Shown here: one piece after another, positions 31,654 to 40,486 of the stretch | Numbering within the stretch: position 1 is the stretch's first letter | How the letters are laid out: every line of letters begins with the position of its first letter | NCBI GenBank assembly: GCA_016786865.1 | Contig: JAEUVE010000007.1 | Location: 62,001 to 126,000 of the forward strand | DNA: 64,000 nucleotides | From: Sediminibacterium sp. | GTDB lineage: Bacteria; Bacteroidota; Bacteroidia; Chitinophagales; Chitinophagaceae | Reading direction: 5' to 3' | Translations under genes and position numbers: made by a program | Notes under the pieces: generated by a model | Databases searched by the model: none | What the model was told of the DNA's origin: nothing | Seen by the model: the letters and a program-made list of their open reading frames with translations, nothing else

Positions 31654-33058
31654 GAACTGCGTTGTCTTTCTCTATTTCGAACTTGTCACCCAGTTCCTTC
31701 AGCTTACCGTATCCTCCCAGAATATTTCTGATGTTGTGAATACCCTGTCTTTTAATGAGGGAGGAAGCAATGATGCTTCTGTATCCGCCTGCACAGTGAA
31801 CATAAATATTGTGGTGATCGTCTAAGTTGGTCATACTGCCCGGATCGGTCAGCTCGTTCAAAGGAATATTGATGGCTTCTTTTATATGTCCGTCTGCATA
31901 TTCAGTGGTCTTCCTTACATCCAGTATAACCATGTTCGGATCAAATGATATGTCCATGGCTACTTCATCAGCTTCTACATCTATGATCATATCTATGGGC
32001 TCACCGGCTTCCTGCCAGCTTGCATAGCCACCGTTTAAATAGCCTTCCATTTTATCAAAACCTACCCTGGCCAACCGAACAATGGATTCTTTTTCTTTTC
32101 CAGGCTCGGTTACCAGAATCATTGGCTGGTTAAACGACAATATACTGCCGGCCCATTCTGCAAACCTTCCGTCCAGTCCGATACTTACGGAACCTGGCAC
32201 AAAACCGGAGCTGAAAACACCTGAATTTCTGGTATCCAGGATCAGGACACCCTGGCCTATTTTTTCTTTGAATTGTTCCACGCTGAGTGGTTTTAATCCT
32301 TTGCTTAAAACTGCATCAAGGCTATCGTATCCTTCTTTATTGATTTTGGCATTGATCGGAAAGTACTGTGGAGGCGCAGACAAACCTTCGGTAACTGCCT
32401 GAATAAATTCTTCTTTGGTTTGGGGCTGTAAAGCATAGTTGGTTGCCTTCTGTTCTCCGATGGTGCTGAATGTTTCCGGTCCGAGACTTTTTCCGCAACT
32501 GCTTCCTGCACCATGTGCCGGATAGAGGATGACCCCATCTTCCAGCGGCATAATGCGCTTTTGAAGACTTTCGTACGACATGCCTGCCAGATCTTCCATC
32601 GAAATTTCGTTGGCTTTCTGAGCAAGATCGGGCCGGCCCACATCCCCTACAAATAAAGTATCTCCGGTAAATATGGCATGATCTTTTCCTGTTTCATCTT
32701 TCAGGAGGTAGCAACTGCTTTCCAGTGTATGTCCGGGTGTATGCAATACCTGGATGGAAACGTTTCCGATCTTAAATATTTCTTCGTCCCTGGCAACATG
32801 AACCGGAAACCGGGTTTCTGTTCCGGGGCCATAAATAATTGTAGCGCCGGTAGCTTTGGCAAGGTCCAGGTGTCCGCTTACAAAATCGGCATGGAAATGC
32901 GTTTCAAAAATATATTTGATGGTAGCATTTCGCTCTTTGGCCAGTACCAGGTATTCTTCGATATCCCGCAAGGGATCTACTACAGCTGCGATTCCTTCAC
33001 TTTCGATATAGTACGCAGCTTCGCTTAAACAGCCGGTATACAGTTGTTTGATATACAT
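31646..33058 (-). CDS. MBL-fold persulfide dioxygenase fused to two rhodanese domains
   Basis: The 470-residue product has an N-terminal metallo-beta-lactamase domain (about 1-230) with metal ligands in THFHAD (His54, His56, Asp58), HTPGHT and FTGDTLFVGDVGRPDL, typical of ETHE1-like persulfide dioxygenases. A first rhodanese domain (about 260-350) has no catalytic cysteine; the second (about 370-460) has VHCAGGYRS with the reactive Cys and GGxR loop. Such fusions oxidise glutathione or protein persulfide to sulfite and handle sulfane sulfur. An ArsR gene lies 79 nt upstream in the same direction, suggesting a sulfide-response unit. Confidence 0.9.
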   Translation of the reverse strand: MYIKQLYTGCLSEAAYYIESEGIAAVVDPLRDIEEYLVLAKERNATIKYIFETHFHADFVSGHLDLAKATGATIIYGPGTETRFPVHVARDEEIFKIGNVSIQVLHTPGHTLESSCYLLKDETGKDHAIFTGDTLFVGDVGRPDLAQKANEISMEDLAGMSYESLQKRIMPLEDGVILYPAHGAGSSCGKSLGPETFSTIGEQKATNYALQPQTKEEFIQAVTEGLSAPPQYFPINAKINKEGYDSLDAVLSKGLKPLSVEQFKEKIGQGVLILDTRNSGVFSSGFVPGSVSIGLDGRFAEWAGSILSFNQPMILVTEPGKEKESIVRLARVGFDKMEGYLNGGYASWQEAGEPIDMIIDVEADEVAMDISFDPNMVILDVRKTTEYADGHIKEAINIPLNELTDPGSMTNLDDHHNIYVHCAGGYRSIIASSLIKRQGIHNIRNILGGYGKLKELGDKFEIEKDNAVLN

Positions 33059-33137
33059 ACTTCTTAAATTTGGAGGTATATAGCAATGATCAGACCAATC
33101 TCTTATTGAGATCGTCCAACCTGTTTACGAAAGTAAA

Positions 33138-33473
33138 CTAATCAACCAAATTTTTCACAAAGCCTACTACTTCTCCTAATCTGGTATAATTAACAGAGTA
33201 GTAAATGAACTTTCCTTCTCTTGAAGTACTCACTATTCCTGCTCTTCTCAAAATGGCCAGGTGCTGTGAGGCAACTGATTGTTCCAGTCTGAGCTTTACA
33301 TAAAGTTCAGTAACAGTCATCTTCACATGCTCGTCGAGCAGTTTGATGATTTGCTGGCGTAATTTGTGGTTAATTGCCCGAAGAATCAGGGATGCTTTTT
33401 TGGCATGCAGAAAATCTACTTTGATCGGTTCTCCACCGTTCAATAGGGTAATGGATTGTGTTGTAGGATTCAT
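33138..33473 (-). CDS. ArsR/SmtB-family transcriptional regulator without cysteines
   Basis: This 111-residue winged-helix protein has LRAINHKLRQQIIKLLDEH, the recognition helix segment LRLEQSVASQHLAILRRAG and the wing REGKFIYYSVN. The translation contains no cysteine, so it cannot use the dithiol switch of BigR/SqrR persulfide sensors or a thiolate metal site. Its stop overlaps a small hairpin (GTTTAC-GAAA-GTAAAC, 33123-33138). It is followed by the persulfide dioxygenase fusion. Its promoter has a -7 box placed at the exact centre of an inverted repeat, suggesting autorepression. Confidence 0.9.
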   Translation of the reverse strand: MNPTTQSITLLNGGEPIKVDFLHAKKASLILRAINHKLRQQIIKLLDEHVKMTVTELYVKLRLEQSVASQHLAILRRAGIVSTSREGKFIYYSVNYTRLGEVVGFVKNLVD

Positions 33474-33497
33474 GACAATAGAGTTAAATTGGGGGTT

Positions 33498-33540
33498 GAT
33501 AAACTATGTCTGCTGCAAAGTTAATCAATTGCCGTTTATC
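33498..33540 (-). promoter_or_regulatory. ArsR promoter with inverted repeat centred on the -7 box
   Basis: TAACTTTG (33523-33516, minus) is an exact -7 box. GATAAAC (33498-33504) and GTTTATC (33534-33540) are perfect inverted arms with a midpoint at 33519, the middle of the box. A dimeric ArsR-type repressor bound here would cover the promoter. Confidence 0.5.
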
Positions 33541-33583
33541 ATAGTATAATTTTTAACAATACTTTTTCGGCACCCCCCGGTCT

Positions 33584-34276
33584 CTATTGCTTTTGCGTAT
33601 TGAAAAAGGCTTTTGCATACAAAGGCTCCACATAAGCCAAATTGGCAAACTGTTGGAGGCTATAAGCACTCAGCGCCAACTTAATCATGTGATTTACACT
33701 GTGTTGTGCGTCCGAAATTTGCATATTCGGTTGCAAGGCGGTATTGGGAATTTTGGCTGCTCCGTCTCCGCAAAATAAAACAGCGTGATGCTGCGGCAGA
33801 CTGGCAAAAAAATCTTCGTTCAAAATAAGCGCTGATGCAGCTTTTTTTTCTGTGAGGGAATGGTTGTAAACTGCTGAAAATACTTCCATTCTCCTGGCAT
33901 CGATCATTGGATAGAGCAATCCTTCTTGTTCAAATATTTGTTGTTCTGCTGCCAAATGATCTAATGCCGCCTGAGCAATAACCCGGAGGGTATTCAGTAC
34001 AATCAATGGCTTTCCCAAAGCAAAGCAGATGCCTTTTGCGGAAGACATCCCCACCCGGATACCCGTATAACTGCCCGGTCCGCCGGTAACGGCAACAGCA
34101 TCCAGGTTCTTTAAATCATGCCCGGTCTGCTGCATGATTTTCTGTATGGCAGGTTGCAAAAAGGAAGCATGGTTTTTTGCATCATGATTTTCTGCTATTG
34201 CAAGTATGCTTTCCTGGTTGCTCAGGCAAACACCTGCGTATGAAGTTGCGGTATCAATATGAAGAATCAGGGCCAT
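33584..34276 (-). CDS. tsaB: tRNA threonylcarbamoyladenosine biosynthesis protein TsaB
   Basis: TsaB is the scaffold partner of TsaD in making t6A37 of tRNAs. The 230-residue product has the ASKHA start LILHIDTATSYAGVCL (residues 3-18), KNHASFLQPAI, and VTGGPGSYTGIRVGMSSAKG, the family signature. An in-frame extension from 34399 would overlap the upstream gene by over 100 nt and has no TsaB features; the ATG at 34276, 5 nt after the upstream stop, gives the normal start. Confidence 0.93.
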   Translation of the reverse strand: MALILHIDTATSYAGVCLSNQESILAIAENHDAKNHASFLQPAIQKIMQQTGHDLKNLDAVAVTGGPGSYTGIRVGMSSAKGICFALGKPLIVLNTLRVIAQAALDHLAAEQQIFEQEGLLYPMIDARRMEVFSAVYNHSLTEKKAASALILNEDFFASLPQHHAVLFCGDGAAKIPNTALQPNMQISDAQHSVNHMIKLALSAYSLQQFANLAYVEPLYAKAFFNTQKQ

Positions 34277-34281
34277 TGTAC

Positions 34282-34902
34282 TTATTTCTGGTTGGTTAAT
34301 GCTTCCTTCAGGGCTGGGGCAATATGGTATCTGCTGCTCTGTAGGGAGAGTTGTTCCAGTAAGGCAGCTATTTTGTGCAAACCAATCATTTCGCTCCATT
34401 CAAATGGCCCGTAGGGATAATTGGTGCCCAGCTTCATGGCTGTATCTATATCTTCCTTTGAACTGATCTGTTCTCCATAGCCAAAATACGCTTCGTTGAT
34501 GATCATTGCAACCACCCGTGCACTCACCATTCCGGGTTCATCCGGGGCTTCAATATATTTCCATTGGAGGTCGCGGAGCAGGGAACCTGCCTTGACCATC
34601 AGCTCTTTGTCGGCAGTAGCCACTTCCATTACCGGAGCACGTAAAAATCCCGGCCAGCCATTGTAACGGATACAGTTGGCAGGAAAGCCCCCGGCTGTAT
34701 TTACAACGGCATTCACGAAAACGGGTTCTGTGGTAACTGAATGAAATGCATAGCCCTCCTCTTCAAAACAATCATCCAAATAAACATCGGCAGGAGGCGG
34801 ATCATCCCCATGGCCGACCCAGCTGATGGTGGCCTGAGAATGGGTAAACAGGCTGTTCAGCAGCGCTTTTCTTTCCGGTTGGGCTTTGATTACAATATGC
34901 AT
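34282..34902 (-). CDS. 3-hydroxyacyl-CoA dehydrogenase C-terminal-like protein
   Basis: The 206-residue product matches the C-terminal helical domain of 3-hydroxyacyl-CoA dehydrogenases in PGMVSARVVAMIINEAY and DTAMKLGTNYPYGPFEW (about residues 123-172). The first 100 residues lack a GxGxxG NAD-binding loop. It is therefore unlikely to be a normal dehydrogenase by itself. Similar short proteins occur in Bacteroidota; the role is unknown. The ATG at 34902 is used rather than a TTG three codons earlier because an exact -7 box ends 16 nt upstream. It precedes tsaB by 5 nt in one operon. Confidence 0.75.
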   Translation of the reverse strand: MHIVIKAQPERKALLNSLFTHSQATISWVGHGDDPPPADVYLDDCFEEEGYAFHSVTTEPVFVNAVVNTAGGFPANCIRYNGWPGFLRAPVMEVATADKELMVKAGSLLRDLQWKYIEAPDEPGMVSARVVAMIINEAYFGYGEQISSKEDIDTAMKLGTNYPYGPFEWSEMIGLHKIAALLEQLSLQSSRYHIAPALKEALTNQK

Positions 34903-34918
34903 CTGATTCAATAAAATA

Positions 34919-34926
34919 CAAATTTA
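34919..34926 (-). promoter_or_regulatory. -7 box (TAAATTTG) for the 3HCDH-like/tsaB operon
   Basis: An exact TAnnTTTG match on the minus strand, 16 nt before the ATG at 34902, in the divergent gap to ridA. Confidence 0.5.
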
Positions 34927-34978
34927 CGTTGGCGGGTTGATCAAAATAAAGCAATTTGCCGGTTCTCAAACCAAACTT

Positions 34979-35365
34979 ATGTCTAAACAAGTGATTAAGA
35001 CCGATCTGGCTCCTGCGCCAATCGGCCCTTACAATCAGGCAATCATTGCCAATGGATTTTTATTTGCCAGTGGACAGGTTGCCCTGAATCCGGCAACCGG
35101 AGAACTGGAATTGTCCAGCATCCAGGCAGAAACACACCAGGTAATGAAGAACGTGCTGGCTGTTTTGAATGAAGCAGGACTTACCATTGACCATGTGGTA
35201 AAAACCACCATTTTCCTCAGTGATATGGGGTTGTTTGCGCAGGTAAATGAAGTGTACGGATCTTATTTCAGTGGTCAGTACCCTGCCCGTGAAACAGTTG
35301 CTGTAAAAGGATTGCCACGTGGTGTAAACGTAGAAATTTCTGTTACCGCAGTAGTGCAGTTATAG
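34979..35365 (+). CDS. ridA: RidA family reactive intermediate deaminase
   Basis: RidA hydrolyses reactive enamines and imines released by PLP enzymes to ketoacids and ammonia. The 128-residue product shows APAPIGPYNQAI (residues 10-21), FLFASGQVALNP, VKTTIFLSDM and the active arginine in the C-terminal YPARETVAVKGLPRG segment, all typical of the trimeric RidA/YjgF family. The ATG at 34979 gives the standard length. Its end faces the epimerase gene 24 nt away; the short gap has an imperfect hairpin without a T-run. Confidence 0.93.
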   Translation: MSKQVIKTDLAPAPIGPYNQAIIANGFLFASGQVALNPATGELELSSIQAETHQVMKNVLAVLNEAGLTIDHVVKTTIFLSDMGLFAQVNEVYGSYFSGQYPARETVAVKGLPRGVNVEISVTAVVQL

Positions 35366-35388
35366 TTGAACTGCTTTAAAAAAATTGC

Positions 35389-36330
35389 TTAAAGAGCAGT
35401 AATTGTATAGCTGGTGCCAAATGAATAGGTTTTGTTTGGCATCAGCATAACCAATCCAATGCCATTGTTGAAATTATCCGGCGCACCGCTGAGGTTTTCT
35501 ATGGCAATGCTTTTTCTGGATGGCGGTGTGTACACCTGCAAAATCGGATAGTATTCATCTGGTTCTACCACCAGTTGAAGATCCCTGCTTTTTAATACAG
35601 CCTTCCGCGATTTTCCCGGCTGGTATTCGAAAGAATTGTCGAGTACCACCCCTTTCAGGGGCAATCCTTTCAGGAAGCGGGTATCTTTTTTCTTTTTGCC
35701 TGTTGGCAATAGTTCTTCATCGAAGATGAGCTGGGTATCTCCGTTGAATTGCAGAGTATAACTGTCTACTTTTCCACCCAGCGTAAAATACGGATGCCAG
35801 CCGTCGGCATAGGGTATGGGCTCATTGTTTTGATGATGAATACTGGTAACCACAGAAAGCCTGTTCCCTTTTTCCAGTTTCCAGAGCAGGCTGAGTGTAT
35901 AGGCAAAGGGATAACCCTGATCTGTTTTAGTATACTCAAATTGCAGCAAAATGCTGGCAAATTCTTCGGTAGCTTCTTCTTTTACAATGGCAAAACGGGC
36001 ATCGTACACCAATCCATGAATGGCATGTTCCCCCAGGTAGTGCTTGTGTACCCGGTAACTTTTGTTTTGCAGCTGATAAGTTCCGTTGCGCATCCGGCAT
36101 ACAAACGGACTGATCTTGGCGCTTCTGAAGCTGTTGGCAATATTTTTTCTTGCGTCAGCAACAGAACTGAATCCTTCAATGCAGTTCACCAGCCTGCCTT
36201 TCAGGGGAATATGAAAAGCGTTTAAAAGCCCACCGAATGCAAAGATTTCCGCCCTGCAGCCACCCTGTTTGTCTTTAAGGGTAATGACCGGGTGTGCTTG
36301 CTGATGATTCACCGATACTGCAAAACGCAT
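35389..36330 (-). CDS. Aldose 1-epimerase family protein
   Basis: The 313-residue cytosolic protein has galactose-mutarotase features: RMRNGTYQLQNK, a first active-site histidine in GEHAIHGLVYD, a second in ADGWHPYF, and a C-terminal IENLSGAPDNFNNG with the catalytic glutamate in the right place. No sugar-use operon surrounds it, so the substrate is unknown. It is divergent from icmF across a 116-nt gap. Confidence 0.87.
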   Translation of the reverse strand: MRFAVSVNHQQAHPVITLKDKQGGCRAEIFAFGGLLNAFHIPLKGRLVNCIEGFSSVADARKNIANSFRSAKISPFVCRMRNGTYQLQNKSYRVHKHYLGEHAIHGLVYDARFAIVKEEATEEFASILLQFEYTKTDQGYPFAYTLSLLWKLEKGNRLSVVTSIHHQNNEPIPYADGWHPYFTLGGKVDSYTLQFNGDTQLIFDEELLPTGKKKKDTRFLKGLPLKGVVLDNSFEYQPGKSRKAVLKSRDLQLVVEPDEYYPILQVYTPPSRKSIAIENLSGAPDNFNNGIGLVMLMPNKTYSFGTSYTITAL

Positions 36331-36446
36331 GACAAAAATTTAAGTTATTAATATACTATAAATGTAATGCCCCTAAGTCGTAAAAAAAACTAACAGCCGT
36401 TAACATTAAACTTAAAACATTATTTTTACCCCCAATTCAAATTCAT

Positions 36447-39400
36447 ATGTCGTATAAGCTTCAGCATAAGGTTCGTATTGTTACAGCAGCCAGTTTATTT
36501 GACGGTCACGATGCAGCCATTAACATCATGCGCCGGATACTGCAATCGAAGGGTGCGGAAATTATTCACCTGGGTCATAACCGGAGTGTTGCAGAAATTG
36601 TAGAGTGTGCCATAGAGGAGGATGTGCAGGGAATTGCCATCACCAGTTATCAGGGTGGGCATGTGGAATTCTTCAAATACATGAAAGACCTGCTGGATCA
36701 GAATGGTTGCGGGCATATTAAAATATTTGGTGGAGGAGGTGGTACCATTCTTCCGGAGGAGATCCGGGAATTGCATCAATATGGTATTACCCGTATTTAC
36801 AGCCCCGACGACGGAAGACATATGGGTCTGGAGGGAATGATTGAAGATGTGATTCGTCAGTGCGACTTTCCGCTGAATGGAACAGGAAACTATGCAACAC
36901 CCATGGGGCTGGGAGAAGTGAAGGACGTGCGGATGATTGCCAGAAAAATTACCAATGCAGAAAATGGTGTTCAGGTTGAAAAAGAATCAGCCCCTCAGCG
37001 GGGTATCCTTGCTCCGGTATTGGGTATCACGGGAACCGGAGGTGCGGGCAAAAGCTCTGTCACAGACGAGATTGTAAGACGGTTTCTGCACTTATACGAA
37101 ACCAAAACCATTGCGGTTATTTCGGTAGATCCTTCCAAGAAAAAAACCGGAGGTGCGCTGCTGGGAGACCGGATCCGGATGAATGCCATTGCGCATCCGC
37201 GTGCATACATGCGCAGCCTCGCTACCAGAGACGACAATACTGCATTGAGTGCACATGTGCAGGATGCCATTGATATATGCCGCAGGGCGGGTTATGATTT
37301 TGTGATACTGGAGTCTGCCGGCGTGGGACAAAGCGATGCTTCCATCCTCGATTTCTGCGACCTGAGTTTGTATGTAATGACCCCTGAATATGGCGCTGCA
37401 TCTCAGCTGGAAAAAATTAATATGCTCGATTATGCAGATGTGATCTGCATCAATAAGTTTGATAAATCAGGAGCACTGGATGCGCTTCACGATGTACGAA
37501 AACAATACAAGCGTAACCATGGGTTATGGTCTGCCAAAGACGAGGAGCTTCCTGTGATTGGAACCATTGCTGCACAATTCAATGATGCAGGTATTAACCA
37601 TCTTGTTGGTACAATTGTGGAGGTGGTTAAGGAGAAATGCAAAGTGGATTTCAATGAAACAGGAACAGCCCCGGTGATTTATTCCAATAAGAGTACTACC
37701 ACCAAATCGCAGATCATTCCGCCTAAAAGGGTTCGTTACCTGGCGGAAATTACGGAGCAAAACAGGGGATACGATGCCTGGGTAAATGAGCAGTCTGCCA
37801 TTGCCAGCAAATGGTATCAGCTTCAGGGTGCAATTGAAGCAGCAGGCAACCACAAAACAGTGGTTGATGAACTGCACAAAATCAGTGATCACTACGCAAT
37901 CGCGCTTCACCCGGAGTGCAAAAAGCTGATAGAACAATGGCCGGAGCTGGTGAAGAAATATGATGCGGATTTCTTTGAATATACCGTCAGAGATAAAGTA
38001 ATTAAACAGTCACTAAGTACCAAATCGCTGAGTGGTACAAGGATTCCCAAGGTTATTTTACCAAAGTACAAAGATTGGGGAGATATTCTTCGCTGGCAGT
38101 TGCAGGAAAATATACCCGGCCGGTTTCCGTACACATCGGGCGTTTTTGAACTTAAAAGACAGGGCGAAGACCCTACCCGGATGTTTGCAGGAGAGGGAGG
38201 GCCGGAGCGAACCAACAAGCGTTTTCACTATGTTTCGCTTGGACAGCCGGCGATTCGTTTGTCTACAGCTTTTGATAGTGTTACGCTCTATGGTGAAGAT
38301 CCCGCACACAGACCGGATATTTATGGTAAAGTTGGTAACAGCGGTGTAAGCATCGCAACAGTGGATGATGCCAAAAAACTCTACAGCGGCTTTGATCTCT
38401 GTGATCCAAAAACATCGGTGAGTATGACCATCAATGGCCCCGCGCCGATTGTACTGGCATTTTTTATGAATGCTGCTATTGATCAGCTCTGTGAGAAATG
38501 GATTGCGGAAAACAATCGCTGGGACGAAGTGAACCGGCTAATCGAAAAAAAATTCAGTAAACTGCCCAGACCGGTATATTACAATCCGGCCTTGCCTGAA
38601 AGATTGCCTGAAGGCAACAGTGGCCTGGGTATTGGCCTGCTCGGTTTGAGTGGAGAAGAAGTACTGCCGGCAGAGATATATCAAAAAATCAAGGCAGAGG
38701 CACTGAGCCAGGTACGGGGAACCGTTCAGGCGGATATTCTCAAAGAAGACCAGGCTCAGAATACTTGTATTTTCTCTACGGAGTTTGCCCTGAAACTTAT
38801 GGGTGATGTACAGGCCTATTTTATAGACAACAGCGTTCGTAATTTTTACAGTGTAAGCATCAGCGGGTATCATATAGCAGAAGCAGGTGCCAATCCGATT
38901 ACACAACTTGCCTTCACGCTCTCCAACGGATTTACCTATGTAGAATACTATCTCAGCAGGGGAATGCATATTGATGATTTTGCACCCAATCTGTCTTTCT
39001 TCTTCAGTAATGGTATGGATCCGGAATACAGTGTTATTGGACGTGTTGCCCGCAGAATCTGGGCAAAGGCGATGAAGTACAAGTACAGGGCCAATGAGCG
39101 TTCCCAAAAACTCAAATACCATATTCAAACCAGTGGAAGAAGTTTGCACGCGCAGGAAATTGACTTCAACGATATCCGGACAACCCTTCAGGCGCTTTAC
39201 GCCATCTACGATAATTGCAACAGTTTACATACCAATGCATACGATGAGGCGGTTACTACGCCAACAGAAGAAAGTGTACGCCGTGCAATGGCCATTCAGC
39301 TGATCATTAACCGTGAGCTGGGTACAGCAAGTGCAGAAAACTTTATTCAGGGTTCCTTTGCTATTGAAGAACTGACCAACCTGGTAGAAGAAGCGGTATT

Positions 39401-39815
39401 ACAGGAATTTGAAAGGATCACCGAGCGGGGTGGCGTATTGGGTGCCATGGAAAGAATGTACCAGCGGAATAAAATTCAGGAAGAAAGCCTCCATTATGAA
39501 ACGCTGAAGCATACCGGAGAACTGCCTTTGATAGGAGTAAATACATTTCTGAATAAGAATGGCAGCCCTACCGTGTTGCCGGGCGAAGTGATCCGCAGTA
39601 CTACGGAAGAAAAAGAACAGCAGATTCAGAACCTGAAAAGTTTCCACCTGCGGAACCAGGATCGCTCAGCCGCCGCCCTGGAAAAATTGAAGCAGGCTGC
39701 CATCAACAATGATAATATTTTTGCGGAATTGATGGAAACAGTAAAATACTGTTCATTGGGTCAAATTACCAATGCATTGTATGCAGTGGGTGGTCAATAC
39801 CGGAGAAATATGTAA
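36447..39815 (+). CDS. icmF: Fused isobutyryl-CoA mutase (IcmF)
   Basis: The 1122-residue product has the IcmF order: an N-terminal cobalamin-binding domain (about 1-145) with His21 in FDGHDAAI as axial ligand, a G-protein chaperone domain starting at the P-loop [12 protein letters not shown] (193-204) and a C-terminal acyl-CoA mutase barrel (about 540-1122). It interconverts isobutyryl-CoA and n-butyryl-CoA with adenosylcobalamin; related fused mutases use pivalyl- or isovaleryl-CoA. A weak -7 box (TATTTTTA, 36421-36428) lies 18 nt before the ATG. No cobalamin synthesis gene is in the window. Confidence 0.94.
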   Translation: MSYKLQHKVRIVTAASLFDGHDAAINIMRRILQSKGAEIIHLGHNRSVAEIVECAIEEDVQGIAITSYQGGHVEFFKYMKDLLDQNGCGHIKIFGGGGGTILPEEIRELHQYGITRIYSPDDGRHMGLEGMIEDVIRQCDFPLNGTGNYATPMGLGEVKDVRMIARKITNAENGVQVEKESAPQRGILAPVLGITGTGGAGKSSVTDEIVRRFLHLYETKTIAVISVDPSKKKTGGALLGDRIRMNAIAHPRAYMRSLATRDDNTALSAHVQDAIDICRRAGYDFVILESAGVGQSDASILDFCDLSLYVMTPEYGAASQLEKINMLDYADVICINKFDKSGALDALHDVRKQYKRNHGLWSAKDEELPVIGTIAAQFNDAGINHLVGTIVEVVKEKCKVDFNETGTAPVIYSNKSTTTKSQIIPPKRVRYLAEITEQNRGYDAWVNEQSAIASKWYQLQGAIEAAGNHKTVVDELHKISDHYAIALHPECKKLIEQWPELVKKYDADFFEYTVRDKVIKQSLSTKSLSGTRIPKVILPKYKDWGDILRWQLQENIPGRFPYTSGVFELKRQGEDPTRMFAGEGGPERTNKRFHYVSLGQPAIRLSTAFDSVTLYGEDPAHRPDIYGKVGNSGVSIATVDDAKKLYSGFDLCDPKTSVSMTINGPAPIVLAFFMNAAIDQLCEKWIAENNRWDEVNRLIEKKFSKLPRPVYYNPALPERLPEGNSGLGIGLLGLSGEEVLPAEIYQKIKAEALSQVRGTVQADILKEDQAQNTCIFSTEFALKLMGDVQAYFIDNSVRNFYSVSISGYHIAEAGANPITQLAFTLSNGFTYVEYYLSRGMHIDDFAPNLSFFFSNGMDPEYSVIGRVARRIWAKAMKYKYRANERSQKLKYHIQTSGRSLHAQEIDFNDIRTTLQALYAIYDNCNSLHTNAYDEAVTTPTEESVRRAMAIQLIINRELGTASAENFIQGSFAIEELTNLVEEAVLQEFERITERGGVLGAMERMYQRNKIQEESLHYETLKHTGELPLIGVNTFLNKNGSPTVLPGEVIRSTTEEKEQQIQNLKSFHLRNQDRSAAALEKLKQAAINNDNIFAELMETVKYCSLGQITNALYAVGGQYRRNM

Positions 39816-39826
39816 ATTGTAGCGTT

Positions 39827-40411
39827 ATGAAGCAGTATTTACTTGTCGTTCTCTTATTATCTGCAGGATCTTTAATGGCCCAAAACCAATTCCGCAAGAT
39901 AGACACCACTATGAAGCTGGGTAAGGCCGGCTTTAAGGTATTGTGCAACAATAAAAATGAGGTAAAGAATAATATTACACTTGCACCCGTTGGTTTTTCG
40001 GGTCAGGGTGCAAGAGACGTGAATTTTGAAGTAAGGGGACGGGTGCTCAAAGCGGAGGTAGACGACCTCAATAACGACGGCTTTCCAGATCTGGTATTGT
40101 ACGTATATGGGCCGGGAGAAAAATCAATCGGAAATGTGATTGGTATTTCTTCAGTAAAAAATGAAAGTTTCATGCCCATCATGTTCCCGGATATCGTCAA
40201 CGATCCCAAGCTCAGAATCGGCTATGAGGGCTATGATACCTTCATGCTGATGGAGGGAACACTGATGCGCCGTTTTCCTGTTTATACAGTAGATTCAACC
40301 GGCTCCAAACCTACCGGAATGTACCGGCAGATTCAGTATGGGGTAGTTCCTGCCGAGCGGGAAGGGCTTAAGTTTAAGCCGATCCGGAGCTATGATTTTG
40401 CCCGGCAGTAA
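39827..40411 (+). CDS. PliI-like exported lysozyme inhibitor domain protein
   Basis: The 194-residue product has a signal peptide (about 1-18, MKQYLLVVLLLSAGSLMA). The mature part resembles periplasmic inhibitors of invertebrate-type lysozyme: VDDLNNDGFPDLVLYVYG (residues 78-95), IGYEGYDTFMLMEGTLMRRFP, and PTGMYRQIQYGVVP. This pattern, with the RRFPVY segment after GYxGYD, is typical of PliI. It lies 11 nt after icmF but an independent role is likely. The family call rests on motif memory, not on a search. Confidence 0.7.
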   Translation: MKQYLLVVLLLSAGSLMAQNQFRKIDTTMKLGKAGFKVLCNNKNEVKNNITLAPVGFSGQGARDVNFEVRGRVLKAEVDDLNNDGFPDLVLYVYGPGEKSIGNVIGISSVKNESFMPIMFPDIVNDPKLRIGYEGYDTFMLMEGTLMRRFPVYTVDSTGSKPTGMYRQIQYGVVPAEREGLKFKPIRSYDFARQ

Positions 40412-40486
40412 TATCATATTATTAAATTGTTTACCAATCCCAACTTTATAAGGCAATCTGTACCTTAGCTGCTTAACAAAGCAACT

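Noticed and set aside
35363..35400. Hairpin between ridA and the epimerase gene as a terminator
   Set aside because: The stem is only 6 bp before a bulge, it overlaps the epimerase stop, and there is no T-run on either strand.
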